Notes: a model not told the origin generated them from the letters alone. A stretch of 33,679 nucleotides of DNA from Oligoflexales bacterium (GCA_947445775.1 CANFEB010000028.1:1-33679), one strand, 5' to 3'; shown: positions 1 through 8,640, numbered from the stretch's first letter. Translations and numbers: made by a program.

Positions 1-1350
1 GTCATCGAAAATTTTGAAGTCATACGGAATACCATCGAGCGTGGGATTCGCGGTGTCACGAATTTGCAGAACGTTATCAAGCCATGACAAGTATCCATTG
101 GAACCGCCACAACGGAATTGAGATGCCAGCTCTAGCATTGTGACATCGGCCCCATATCTCTTGGCCCAATATCGAATTTCATCTTCTGAACCAACGTCAG
201 TCAATGCAATACGTTGATCCTCATCCAAAAAGAAAACGCTACAAGATGCCGCATTCACTGCTTCCTTAATTTGATTCTCACCCAAGTTGCGAAAAATACC
301 TGATTTCGCATTCAGCCGATGTGCCTCATCAACTAAAAGCACGTCATATGAGTTTCGCCGGGCATCGGTAAAGCGTCCGGAACTTAAGAACAACTGGCCG
401 ATGCGACTCTTTTGCATCCCTCCAGCTAGCTTGTCTTTGTATACGTCACGGGGCGCGGCGTTTTTAGAAACGTAGCAGACGTTCAAATCTGAGCTGAGGA
501 GGTTGACTAGGAGGTTAATCGCCACGACGCTCTTGCCGGTACCGGGACCCCCTTTTACTATTAGAACCCTTTTGGACTTTGAACGTTTCAACGCGACGGC
601 GCGAATCGTCTCATACGCCACTTTTTGCTCGTCAATCATCGTGAATTCATGATTCCCTGCGAGCATATTGCTGACACAATCTGCCAGTTTTTTGCTCGGT
701 TTAATTTCACCACGATCGATAATTTCGACGATATTATTCGTATCTCCTTCGACTAGTTGCTCGCTAACGAACTGACGGAGAGTGTTTACTTCGCCTCTAA
801 GAAAAACTGGCGCATCCGCTAAAACACGGCTGTACTGCGGATGGCGAATAGCTGTGTCACTCTGGAGGTTATGCATGTACACGCATGGGAAAATATGAAT
901 TGGCTTATCTGTCACGGGCACGCTAAAGTCGTGCAAAAGCTGCGCATATGACCATGCTTGATAAGATGGATGTGCCTGCTCTCTGACACCGCCCCCAATC
1001 CAAGTTTTAACAATGTCCTGCTTATCGGTGGTCTCCAGTGAATCCCACTGTTTCAGCTCCACAATAACTATAGAATCTGCGCCAACTCGATCACGACCTG
1101 TTAAAATAAAATCAATCCGCTTTGCGGATAGCGGCGGCATATATTCTATCGCAACCATGCAATCATTCGGAACGGTAGACCCATCCAACATCAGATGCAT
1201 TTGGGTCAGCGAATTCCGCCATGCTCCAACCTCGCCTGGCGCAGGCCGACGCCTCAGAACGCGTTTGAAGTCGGACTCAATTTTTGAGTCGATTTCATTC
1301 GAAATTACATCTTTGTGGAATTGGGATTTATACTCACTATACAGAATCAT
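1..1350 (-). CDS. DUF2075 / Schlafen-group-3-like helicase with N-terminal nuclease-like domain (partial)
   Basis: The reading frame starts with ATG at 1350 and runs open off the left edge, giving at least 450 residues. An SD-like AAGGG lies about 5 nt upstream of the ATG. Residues about 60-110 contain RIDFIL (D80) followed by IVIVELKQW (E98, K100), a D-(E)xK arrangement as in PD-(D/E)XK nucleases. Residues about 267-275 hold a Walker A motif, KGGPGTGKS (K273), and residues 338-344 a Walker B motif, LLVDEAH (D341, E342). Near residue 390, FFLDEDQRI resembles a helicase motif III region. This order (nuclease-like, then P-loop helicase) fits the DUF2075 family, which is often found near restriction or defence genes. 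The C-terminal part, with the remaining helicase motifs, is outside the window. Role in DNA or RNA processing is inferred from family; the substrate cannot be read from the sequence. Confidence 0.8.
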   Translation of the reverse strand, partial: MILYSEYKSQFHKDVISNEIDSKIESDFKRVLRRRPAPGEVGAWRNSLTQMHLMLDGSTVPNDCMVAIEYMPPLSAKRIDFILTGRDRVGADSIVIVELKQWDSLETTDKQDIVKTWIGGGVREQAHPSYQAWSYAQLLHDFSVPVTDKPIHIFPCVYMHNLQSDTAIRHPQYSRVLADAPVFLRGEVNTLRQFVSEQLVEGDTNNIVEIIDRGEIKPSKKLADCVSNMLAGNHEFTMIDEQKVAYETIRAVALKRSKSKRVLIVKGGPGTGKSVVAINLLVNLLSSDLNVCYVSKNAAPRDVYKDKLAGGMQKSRIGQLFLSSGRFTDARRNSYDVLLVDEAHRLNAKSGIFRNLGENQIKEAVNAASCSVFFLDEDQRIALTDVGSEDEIRYWAKRYGADVTMLELASQFRCGGSNGYLSWLDNVLQIRDTANPTLDGIPYDFKIFDD

Positions 1351-1439
1351 CTATGCCCTTTTCGCGACCAAGCAACTTGATAAGAATCTTAGCATAATGG
1401 GTAAGTCATTTCCCGGACCTGTGGATCGTGGCCTCCTGA

Positions 1440-1461
1440 AATTCCCGCTTAAGCCGGAATT
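1440..1461. repeat. 22-bp near-perfect palindrome
   Basis: The two 11-bp arms, AATTCCCGCTT and AAGCCGGAATT, are complementary except for one mismatched pair, with no loop between them. It sits 90 bp upstream of the helicase start, in non-coding sequence. It could be an operator or the scar of an insertion; no T-run follows, so it is a poor terminator. Confidence 0.45.
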
Positions 1462-1639
1462 GAGTTCTGTTATATGCGGCGGCAGACTGACCTCCATCTG
1501 AAGTGCCTTGGTTGAGGGCAGGTATCAACGACCCCATGATTCCGGGGCGAGTGACGAAAGGGTTGTTGAATTACTTTGGAGAAACGCTTCGCGCACCCCG
1601 CTGGGCACAATGTCTTTCTGACACCGATCCAGCTCATGG

Positions 1640-1975
1640 CGAATTCAAGCCTGGGGCCGTGGGTTCTAATGGCCCCCGTTTGACTCGGTCACTTCGGCTA
1701 ATCCACATTGAGAATGAACAAGTGTTAGCTGAGTTCCAGGCCCGTGACGTCATCGGGGGAGCTTGCTCCGCTGTAGCCACCGCCGTGGATGCCAATGAAA
1801 TCTCCGTTTGCGTTGAAGTTTGATCACGTCGGTGTCGGTGATCACGCCCGGTGCCGCCTTGAATGTATCCAATATCTCGTTCAGAACTGCTTTGAACAAA
1901 TGTCCCGCCAGTAGCGACTTGCATTCCATCGGATCCGATCTCGATTGCCCCCTCGTATTACACGATTGATTTGTC
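1640..1975 (-). pseudogene. Possible degraded coding remnant
   Basis: On the minus strand one frame reads a glycine-rich segment (EIGSDGMQVATGGTF...) and then, after a switch to another frame, continues as GDFIGIHGGGYSGASSPDD before a stop. Two consecutive protein-like, glycine-rich stretches in different frames suggest a frameshifted tail of a larger protein. No start, SD or family can be named. It could equally be chance. Confidence 0.2.
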
Positions 1976-2016
1976 GGCAGAACTCATTTCAGAGTTTTTT
2001 GCGTGCCTTGCTATCC

Positions 2017-2067
2017 CGACTATTTTGGACTACACTCCAAAATAGTCGAGCCTTTTTTGGAGTGTAG
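2017..2067. promoter_or_regulatory. Overlapping palindromes upstream of the DUF4143 ATPase (operator or alternating hairpins)
   Basis: CGACTATTTTGGA (2017-2029) and TCCAAAATAGTCG (2036-2048) are a perfect 13-bp inverted repeat with a 6-bp spacer. CTACACTCCAAAA (2030-2042) also pairs perfectly, over 13 bp, with TTTTGGAGTGTAG (2055-2067). The two stems share 2036-2042, so they cannot form together. The half-site TTTTGGA/TCCAAAA therefore occurs three times within 14-64 bp of the GTG start at 2081. This is what an operator array or an alternating RNA switch would look like. Confidence 0.7.
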
Positions 2068-2080
2068 GGAAAATTAGCCG

Positions 2081-3214
2081 GTGAGATATATATCCCAACT
2101 TGCATTACAAGACCCTGAAACCAAAATGGTTTTTATCGCAGGGCCTCGTCAATGCGGCAAGACTACCCTCGCAAAGAACATCCTTGACCAGCCCTTTGGT
2201 GGTTCAGGCATTTACCTGAACTGGGATAACACGAAGCACCGTAAACTGACACTGGCGCAAGGATGGACGGACGATCAAAAGCTAATCGTTTTTGATGAAC
2301 TTCATAAATACAAACGCTGGAAATCCTTGCTAAAGGGTATTTATGATGTTGAGCGTGACAAGCACGCATTTATTGTCACCGGATCAGCACGGCTGGATAT
2401 TTATCGCCGGGGCGGAGACTCCATGCTTGGGCGATATCACCTATGGCATCTCCACCCGTTTACGTTAGATGAGTATCCCGAAAATCTGTCTGCTGAGGAA
2501 GCATTTCGACGCCTCATGGAGTTTGGCGGTTTCCCGGAACCGTTTATAAAAGCTGATCGTCGTTTTGCGAACCGGTGGAGGCGCGAACGATTTGAGCGTC
2601 TGCTCACGGAAGATATCAGGGATTTGGAAAATGTACGCGATATCAGCCTGATTGGGCTATTTGCAGAGGCACTGAAAAGTCGCGTGTCACAACCGATTGC
2701 ACTTGCCAATGTAGCAAATGATCTGGAGATTTCGCCTAAAACCGCGAAGTCCTGGCTCGCGATTTTAGAGCGAATGTATCTTGGATTTTCAGTTTATCCA
2801 TTTGCACCCAAGAACGTTGCTAGAGCCCTCATAAAGCAGCCTAAATTTTTCTTTTTCGACAATGGAGATGTTGAATCGGACATCGGCGCCAAGTTTGAAA
2901 ACTTAGTGGCCTGCCATCTCTTAAAACGCCTTCAATATGTTTCTGACAGTGAGGGTGAGCGCAATGAATTGAGATACCTCAAAGATAAAGATAAACGTGA
3001 AATCGATTTTGTTGTCCTGCGCGACAGGAAAGTGGATGAATTGATCGAGGTAAAATACGCGGACTCAACAATTTCAAAATCCCTCATCACCTACACGAAA
3101 TTACTAAAACCACGCCTGGCGACTCAAATTGTCTCCCAACTAGATCGTCCATACACAAAGGACGGCATTCGCGTCATGAGTGTCTTAGATTACTTCTCAA
3201 ATAAAGTTTGGTAA
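2081..3214 (+). CDS. AAA_14 / DUF4143 ATPase
   Basis: This 377-residue protein has the standard two-part DUF4143 layout. Residues 21-28 form a Walker A motif, GPRQCGKT. LIVFDELHK near residues 65-75 is Walker B, and FIVTGSARL near 95 is a sensor-like strand. The C-terminal half has FENLVACHLL, REIDFVV (D309) and LIEVKYA (E323, K325), a D...ExK pattern as in the restriction-endonuclease fold. The GTG at 2081 is chosen because an in-frame TAG lies two codons upstream and an AGGGA sits about 10 nt before it. No partner gene follows; the next gene is convergent. The cellular role of this large family is poorly defined, and mobile or stress-related functions are only inference. The palindromes directly upstream suggest tight control. 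Confidence 0.85.
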   Translation: MRYISQLALQDPETKMVFIAGPRQCGKTTLAKNILDQPFGGSGIYLNWDNTKHRKLTLAQGWTDDQKLIVFDELHKYKRWKSLLKGIYDVERDKHAFIVTGSARLDIYRRGGDSMLGRYHLWHLHPFTLDEYPENLSAEEAFRRLMEFGGFPEPFIKADRRFANRWRRERFERLLTEDIRDLENVRDISLIGLFAEALKSRVSQPIALANVANDLEISPKTAKSWLAILERMYLGFSVYPFAPKNVARALIKQPKFFFFDNGDVESDIGAKFENLVACHLLKRLQYVSDSEGERNELRYLKDKDKREIDFVVLRDRKVDELIEVKYADSTISKSLITYTKLLKPRLATQIVSQLDRPYTKDGIRVMSVLDYFSNKVW

Positions 3215-3253
3215 GGCGGTCAGGGTTATGCCGAGGCGAAGCCGAAAAACTCG

Positions 3254-4384
3254 TCAAAGAAGTTTTCCGGACCACAATAGCTTCAAAAATTGTTCCCACG
3301 GCAAAATACGGATTCCATCGACGGTCACTCGCTCTTCAGGGTCGCAGGATACGATTATATACTGTGGGCACTGTCCTTCTTCTTTGAAGGCGCGCAATCC
3401 GCTTAAGTGCTTGTCGCGAACGTGGTCGGTGGCTTTAAATTCCAGGGCGCATGAGCCACTAACAATACAGTCAACCTCAAACTGGCTCGTAGATCGCCAA
3501 TAAAACAGCTGCTTTCTGTTTCTTGTGTACGAACAATACGCCCTAAGCTCCAAGACTAAAAAATGTTCGAATGCGACGCCAAATGCATCTGATTTTTGTT
3601 TGAATTCATCGATTTCACAAAGTGCGTTTCGCACGCCAATGTCAAAAAAATAGTGTTTTGATCTGGTGATCGCTCTGCGCTTCGTTGTTTTCGTGTATGC
3701 CGGGAGCATGAAGCTAACAAGGGTATCAGTCAGTACTTGAAAATAATTTTTTATAGTATTTTGGCTGAGCCCACAGTCTGAGGCGAAGCTTTGGTAGCTA
3801 ATTTCTTGTCCATTAGATTTTGCGGACAAGGTTAAAAATTCAGAAAATGCCTCTATATTTCGAGTGAAAGCCTCTGCTTTAATTTCATCTTGCAAGTACA
3901 TGCCAACGTACGCCGCAAGTTCCTCTTGATGTTGATCGCTAGAATAGACAACTGGCAGCCCTCCACGATTCAAATATTGAATTAGATTAAAATCTGGGAT
4001 CTCAGAGTAACAGAGCGGAAAAAGCTCCGCCTGCCATGCGCGACCACCGAGCAAGTTAGCGGCGCCATGGCGAAGTTTTCGTGCACTGCTACCTGTGAGA
4101 AGAAACCTACGGCCGGATTTTTCAATTGAACGATGGACTTCATCAAGTAGCGTCGGGATTTTTTGAATCTCGTCGATGACGATTGGTTCGCTCCCCGGGA
4201 TCTGATCAAGGATGGATGGATCAGCAAGTAGACGGCGATAGGTTTTTCGATCGAGTAAGTCAAAAACATGCGCGTTTGGAAGCTGCGTACGGATTAGGGT
4301 GCTTTTCCCGGTTGAGCGCGGGCCAAATATAAAAAAAGACTTTAATTTTAGTATGTTATCTAATTTTAAAAGCCGTTCATACAC
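3254..4384 (-). CDS. Second AAA_14 / DUF4143 ATPase, convergent to the first
   Basis: A 376-residue protein with the same architecture as the gene at 2081 but clearly diverged from it. Walker A is GPRSTGKS at residues 21-28, Walker B is PIVIDEIQK near 65-73, and FLLTGSSAR near 95 follows. The C-terminal part carries FEHFLVLELRAY, then FEVDCIV (D305) and CALEFKA (E315, K317), again a D...ExK arrangement. GTG at 4384 is preferred: a GGAGC SD lies at 4391-4396, and the nearby ATG at 4380 is in another frame. The gene is A+T-rich compared with uvrC beside it and lies downstream of uvrC on the same strand. A perfect 16-bp palindrome lies 45-60 bp upstream. Its 3' end faces the other ATPase across only 39 bp. 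Confidence 0.85.
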   Translation of the reverse strand: MYERLLKLDNILKLKSFFIFGPRSTGKSTLIRTQLPNAHVFDLLDRKTYRRLLADPSILDQIPGSEPIVIDEIQKIPTLLDEVHRSIEKSGRRFLLTGSSARKLRHGAANLLGGRAWQAELFPLCYSEIPDFNLIQYLNRGGLPVVYSSDQHQEELAAYVGMYLQDEIKAEAFTRNIEAFSEFLTLSAKSNGQEISYQSFASDCGLSQNTIKNYFQVLTDTLVSFMLPAYTKTTKRRAITRSKHYFFDIGVRNALCEIDEFKQKSDAFGVAFEHFLVLELRAYCSYTRNRKQLFYWRSTSQFEVDCIVSGSCALEFKATDHVRDKHLSGLRAFKEEGQCPQYIIVSCDPEERVTVDGIRILPWEQFLKLLWSGKLL

Positions 4385-4428
4385 TTTTTAAGCTCCACCA
4401 AGTCGTTACAAAACGTAACTGAGTTGCA

Positions 4429-4444
4429 TTTTATCATGATAAAA
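4429..4444. promoter_or_regulatory. 16-bp perfect palindrome upstream of the second DUF4143 ATPase
   Basis: TTTTATCATGATAAAA is perfectly self-complementary and lies in the gap between the end of uvrC and the GTG at 4384. It is flanked by GC/GC, extending the symmetry with one mismatch. A second small inverted repeat, GTTAC...GTAAC (4405-4419), lies between it and the gene. Position and symmetry fit an operator or a target site. Confidence 0.6.
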
Positions 4445-4466
4445 CGCATTTGAGTTTCGTGTCAGT

Positions 4467-4492
4467 GGATGTCCCTTGGGGATGTCCCTTGT
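4467..4492. repeat. 13-bp tandem duplication just after uvrC
   Basis: GGATGTCCCTTGG is followed directly by GGATGTCCCTTGT, two copies differing in the last base. They lie 6-31 bp beyond the uvrC stop codon. This looks like a small slippage duplication at the boundary between the uvr genes and the accessory block. Confidence 0.6.
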
Positions 4493-4497
4493 GGCTG

Positions 4498-6411
4498 TCA
4501 GCCATTGCTAGAAACCTTGAGGGCGGCGTGCAGGGCAACGGCGGTATCCTCGCGCAGGCCCTTGATGTTTTGAAGCTGCTCCAAAGTCGCGCGTCGCAGA
4601 CCTTCCAAACCGTCAAACTCTTTCAGGAGTTTCTGGCGCATCTTGGTGCCAATTCCGGGAATCGATTCCAGCGTGGAACCCTGCAGGACCTTTGCCCGCT
4701 TTTTTCGGTGATGCGTAATCGCAAAGCGGTGCGCCTCGTCTCGAAGTCGCGTCATGATGCGGTATTCCGGGCTACCTGGCGCAAGGGGCACGGGGTCCTC
4801 ATCGGGTCGCAGGAAAACCCTCTCGAAAGTACGTTTCGGCGCCGCAGTGTCCATGACCCGGCCAATAGTCTTGGTTTTTTCAATGCGACTCTTTGCAAGG
4901 CTTACAATGGTCAGTTGAACATCGGGAAACTCGCGGGCCGAATCCAATGCAGCCTGAAGTTGCCCGCGGCCACCGTCAATCACCAGCAAATCAGGGGTAT
5001 CGCCATCGCGGCGAGCGCGTTCCAGGCGGCGCGTGACCACCTCGCGCATGCTGGCATAATCATCGGGCGCGCCCTGGACGGTCTCAATCGTGTAATGACG
5101 GTACTGGTCTTTGGCCGGTTTGCCGCCAATGAAGCACACGTTTGAGGCGACAATGGCCGTTTCATGAAAGTTTGAAATATCGATGCATTCCATTCGGCGG
5201 GGCAGGGCCGGAAGATGAAGTTTTTCCTTAAGAATTTCGAGTTCAGATTGCCGCCGTTCATGCTCGTCTGCGATTTCGCCCAGTTGATAGGCCGCATTTT
5301 TCTCTGCGATTTCCACCAGATTACGGCGGATACTCCGCTGCGGCGTCAACAGTTTTGAAAGAACACCGGGCCCCGCCTGCTGCTCGGCGCTCATTTGTTG
5401 TAAAGCCGTCTGCAAATCGGCAATGGAATCCGCATCATCCCAGCCCTGAGATAAAAGGATCTCAGGCGGCAGCGCCCGGCCGTCGTAATACTGCAACAGA
5501 AAATCGGTGAGCGCCTCGCCAGTGCCGTTGGCCGCCTTGGGGCTCGTAAAGCTTTCGGCCCCAACAACCTTGCCGTGGCGGACGATGACGACATGAAAGG
5601 CAGCGTTTTCCTCGTTCGCAATGTAGCCAATGGCATCAGCATCGATATTTTCGCCGATGATGACCGACTGTTTCTCGGCGATTTTTTCAAAGGCCATCAA
5701 CTGATCGCGGTAACTGGCGGCGAGTTCGAAATTTTCATTTTCAGAGGCGGTCATCATTTTTTCTTTCAACTGGCGCAACAAGTCCCGGTTCCGGCCCTGC
5801 AAAAACGCCACGGCGTCGCGCACGGTGGCAACATACATCTCGCGCTCAACAGGCAGGGTGCATGGGCCCAGACAGAGCTTCATGTGATAGTAGTTGCACG
5901 GGCGCTTGACCGTGTTGAACTCGTGGCGCGTGCAGCGGATCAACGGAAAAATCCGGTAGATCGTCGACAACATGATTTTCAGGTTGCCGGCGCTGCCGAA
6001 TGGCCCAAGGTAATTCGCCCCGTCATCCATACGCCGTCGGACCTTTTCTATTCTTGGCCAAGGCTCGTTGAAGTTCACGCGCAGGTACGGATATTCCTTG
6101 TCGTCACGCAGCAAAATATTGAAACGGGGTTTGTGATGCTTGATCAGGGTTCGTTCCAGAAGCAGCGCCTCGACCTCGGTCATGGTTAGGATCACTTCGA
6201 AATCGACGATTTCTTTGACCAGGGCTGCTGTTTTCGTATTGAACTGTTGTTTTTGAAAGTAACTGCTGACGCGGCTTTTGAGAGCCTTGGCCTTACCAAC
6301 GTAAATGATCGTGCCCCGCGTATCCTTCATCAGGTACACGCCCGGACTGGGGGGTAGTGCGCTGATTTTTTCGCGTCTCACGCGCATCGTATTCACGCGA
6401 TTTGTATTCAC
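4498..6411 (-). CDS. uvrC: UvrABC excision nuclease subunit C
   Basis: UvrC makes the dual incisions in nucleotide excision repair after UvrB has verified the lesion. The 637 residues contain, in order: a GIY-YIG nuclease domain (GVY at 24-26, YVG at 37-39), a UVR motif near 210-245 that contacts UvrB, the C-terminal RNase-H-like endonuclease (CIDISNFH and LLVIDGGRGQLQ; HRFAITHHRKKR), and tandem helix-hairpin-helix motifs (SIPGIGTKMRQKLL, NIKGLREDTAV). Length is slightly above the usual ~610. The GTG at 6411 overlaps the uvrB TGA (GTGA), which implies translational coupling; an ATG nine codons in (6387) is an alternative start. The reading frame is intact. Confidence 0.97.
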   Translation of the reverse strand: MNTNRVNTMRVRREKISALPPSPGVYLMKDTRGTIIYVGKAKALKSRVSSYFQKQQFNTKTAALVKEIVDFEVILTMTEVEALLLERTLIKHHKPRFNILLRDDKEYPYLRVNFNEPWPRIEKVRRRMDDGANYLGPFGSAGNLKIMLSTIYRIFPLIRCTRHEFNTVKRPCNYYHMKLCLGPCTLPVEREMYVATVRDAVAFLQGRNRDLLRQLKEKMMTASENENFELAASYRDQLMAFEKIAEKQSVIIGENIDADAIGYIANEENAAFHVVIVRHGKVVGAESFTSPKAANGTGEALTDFLLQYYDGRALPPEILLSQGWDDADSIADLQTALQQMSAEQQAGPGVLSKLLTPQRSIRRNLVEIAEKNAAYQLGEIADEHERRQSELEILKEKLHLPALPRRMECIDISNFHETAIVASNVCFIGGKPAKDQYRHYTIETVQGAPDDYASMREVVTRRLERARRDGDTPDLLVIDGGRGQLQAALDSAREFPDVQLTIVSLAKSRIEKTKTIGRVMDTAAPKRTFERVFLRPDEDPVPLAPGSPEYRIMTRLRDEAHRFAITHHRKKRAKVLQGSTLESIPGIGTKMRQKLLKEFDGLEGLRRATLEQLQNIKGLREDTAVALHAALKVSSNG

Positions 6412-8507
6412 CCTTCGCCCCCATGCCCGCCGACAGCCGCCGCCTCTTCTCCGGCTTGTAGCAGCAGGTTCCGCAGATGGGCGACCTCGTCGCGGACGTT
6501 GGCCGCTGTTTCAAAATCCAAATCCGCAGCAGCCTTGCGCATGGTTTTGGTTTTTTTTGTGATTTCTTTTTCCAATTGTTGAACGTTTTTGAATTGCGCC
6601 TCGTTCATGCGCTGCTTTGCAGCTGTGCCCACCAACGGAGCGTCTTCTTTTTGAAGGCCGTAAATCACGCGCAGGTCTTCTGGGATGGCCTTTAATATGG
6701 TCTGTGGGCTGATGTTGTGCTGCAGGTTGTAGGCAATCTGTTTTTCGCGGCGCCGGTTCGTCTCTTCCATGCACTCGCTGATTGATTTGGTGATCCTGTC
6801 AGCAAAGAAAATCACTCGTCCATCGACATTTCGTGAGGCGCGGCCGACAATTTGGATCAGGGATGATCGGGACCTCAGAAAGCCTTCTTTGTCGGCATCC
6901 ATGACGGCAACCAATTGCACTTCTGGCAAATCCAGACCTTCTCGCAGGAGATTTATGCCAATCAAAACGTCGTAGTCTCCGCGCCGCAGATCGCGCAACA
7001 ATTCAATGCGCTGCAGGCTTTCGATATCAGCATGCAGGTAGCGAACTTTTATGCCGGCATCCGCATAGAACAGGGTCAAATCCTCGGCCATTTTCTTGGT
7101 GAGCGTTGTGACTAGAACTCGACCGCCAGCGGCAACGGTTTTTTTGATCTCGCCAAATAAAGCATCGACTTGATCTTTGGCTGGTTTAACGTCGATTAGA
7201 GGATCAACCAGTCCCGTGGGGCGAATGACCTGCTCGCTGTAGTGGCCTCCGGAGGCCTGCATTTCGTAGGCTGCGGGTGTCGCGCTGACATAAACCGTTT
7301 GGTGGACTCGTCCCAGAAATTCATCGAAGTTGAGCGGGCGGTTGTCTAGGGCCGAGGGCAGACGAAATCCGTGATCAACCAAAACTTGTTTGCGCGCGCG
7401 GTCGCCTCTAAACATTCCGTTGAGTTGCGGCACGGTGATGTGGCTCTCGTCGATGATGGTTAAAAAATCTTTCGGAAAATAATCGAGCAGTGTCGGCGGC
7501 GGAGTCCCGGGAGGATTGCCGTTCAAATAGCGGGTATAATTCTCGATGCCGGGACAAAATCCCAGGTGCTCAAACATTTCAATGTCGTGCATCGTGCGCT
7601 GTTCCAGGCGCTGATACTCGACCAATTGCCCGCGGGCCCGGTATTCCCGCAGTCGCTCGCCAAGGTCCTTTAATATTTCTTTGACTATCTGCCGCGTGTC
7701 GCGGCGGTCGGTGACGTAGTGGCTGTTGGGATATATGGACAAATGATCGATTTCGCGCAGAGTTTTTCCTGTCAACGAATCAATCAGGACGAGGCGCTCG
7801 ATTTCACGACCAGAAAATTCAACCCGGATCGCCTCATCGCGTTGGTTGGCCGGCAATATGTCAACGACCTCGCCCCGCACACGAAAATTACCGCGGCTGA
7901 AATTCGCATCGTTGCGGCTGTATTGAATATCGATAAGCAAACGCAGCAACTTGTCGCGGTCCAGTTTTTGACCTTTCGCCAGTTCGACGACCAGTTTGGC
8001 ATAGCTGCTGGGCGAGCCAAGGCCGTAGATGCAACTGACGCTGGCAACAATGATGACATCGGGGCGTTCAAAGAGTGCCATTGTGGCGTTGTGGCGCATT
8101 TTGTCGATGTCTTCGTTGATGGCAGAATCTTTGGCAATATATGTATCCGTGCTCGGGACATAGGCCTCGGGCTGGTAGTAGTCGTAATAGCTGATGAAAT
8201 ATTCAACAGAGTTATGGGGAAAGATTTCGCGCATTTCGCTGAAAAGTTGCGCCGCCAGGGTTTTGTTGGGTGCCATGACCAGGGTTGGACGGTTGTAGCG
8301 GGCGATGACATTGGCCATCGTAAAGGTTTTTCCTGACCCAGTAACCCCCATCAAAACGTGATGCTTGTCCCCAGCAGTGAGGGCCTTGCAGATTCCCTCA
8401 ATGGCTTCGGGTTGATCTCCCTTAGGGTCGTACCGGGAGGTCATCTGGAAGATTGATTGTTTTTGCCCTCCCGTAACGGGTGCCAGCAAGGGCTTTGAAG
8501 GGTCCAT
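6408..8507 (-). CDS. uvrB: UvrABC excision nuclease subunit B
   Basis: UvrB is the DNA-damage-verifying helicase-like subunit that receives DNA from UvrA and recruits UvrC. The 699-residue protein has Walker A GVTGSGKT (K60), the beta-hairpin region with YYDYYQPEAY, the DESH box (TIIDESHIT), helicase motifs V and VI (GINLLREGLDLPEV, QIVGRASRN), and a C-terminal UVR motif (about 655-690) that pairs with the UvrC UVR motif. ATG at 8507 gives an N-terminus about 20 residues longer than the E. coli protein; Met22 (before TSRYDPKGDQ) is an alternative. It is first in a two-gene operon with uvrC. No uvrA is in view. The 146-bp gap to the divergent act operon shows no LexA box I can recognise. Confidence 0.97.
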   Translation of the reverse strand: MDPSKPLLAPVTGGQKQSIFQMTSRYDPKGDQPEAIEGICKALTAGDKHHVLMGVTGSGKTFTMANVIARYNRPTLVMAPNKTLAAQLFSEMREIFPHNSVEYFISYYDYYQPEAYVPSTDTYIAKDSAINEDIDKMRHNATMALFERPDVIIVASVSCIYGLGSPSSYAKLVVELAKGQKLDRDKLLRLLIDIQYSRNDANFSRGNFRVRGEVVDILPANQRDEAIRVEFSGREIERLVLIDSLTGKTLREIDHLSIYPNSHYVTDRRDTRQIVKEILKDLGERLREYRARGQLVEYQRLEQRTMHDIEMFEHLGFCPGIENYTRYLNGNPPGTPPPTLLDYFPKDFLTIIDESHITVPQLNGMFRGDRARKQVLVDHGFRLPSALDNRPLNFDEFLGRVHQTVYVSATPAAYEMQASGGHYSEQVIRPTGLVDPLIDVKPAKDQVDALFGEIKKTVAAGGRVLVTTLTKKMAEDLTLFYADAGIKVRYLHADIESLQRIELLRDLRRGDYDVLIGINLLREGLDLPEVQLVAVMDADKEGFLRSRSSLIQIVGRASRNVDGRVIFFADRITKSISECMEETNRRREKQIAYNLQHNISPQTILKAIPEDLRVIYGLQKEDAPLVGTAAKQRMNEAQFKNVQQLEKEITKKTKTMRKAAADLDFETAANVRDEVAHLRNLLLQAGEEAAAVGGHGGEG

Positions 8508-8640
8508 GGATATACCTATGCCTTATATTTAAACAGCATGAATTGTTGCATGCCCCTGAAATCTCAATATGAAATAGCTAGATTTAACTAGACGATCACC
8601 CTCTTTATGCTTAACAATAATCGCACCCTTTTTCAAAAGC

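Larger units (their letters stand above)
1351..2016. other. Gene-poor stretch between the helicase and the first DUF4143 ATPase
   Basis: About 670 bp with no convincing intact gene on either strand; the open frames present (up to 162 codons) lack recognisable domains and good starts. It contains a near-perfect 22-bp palindrome at 1440-1461 and a possible degraded coding remnant on the minus strand around 1640-1975, both listed separately. It may be the promoter side of the minus-strand helicase plus scar sequence from past insertions. Confidence 0.4.

Noticed and set aside
1397..1480. Possible integron attC-like recombination site (GTTATATGC preceded by partly matching arms)
   Set aside because: The right core does not match GTTRRRY, the left core is poor, and only 9 of 13 arm positions pair; no second site or integrase is in view.
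4450..5145. 231-codon open frame opposite uvrC
   Set aside because: It is the complement of a highly conserved uvrC region; it has no SD and no recognisable domain.
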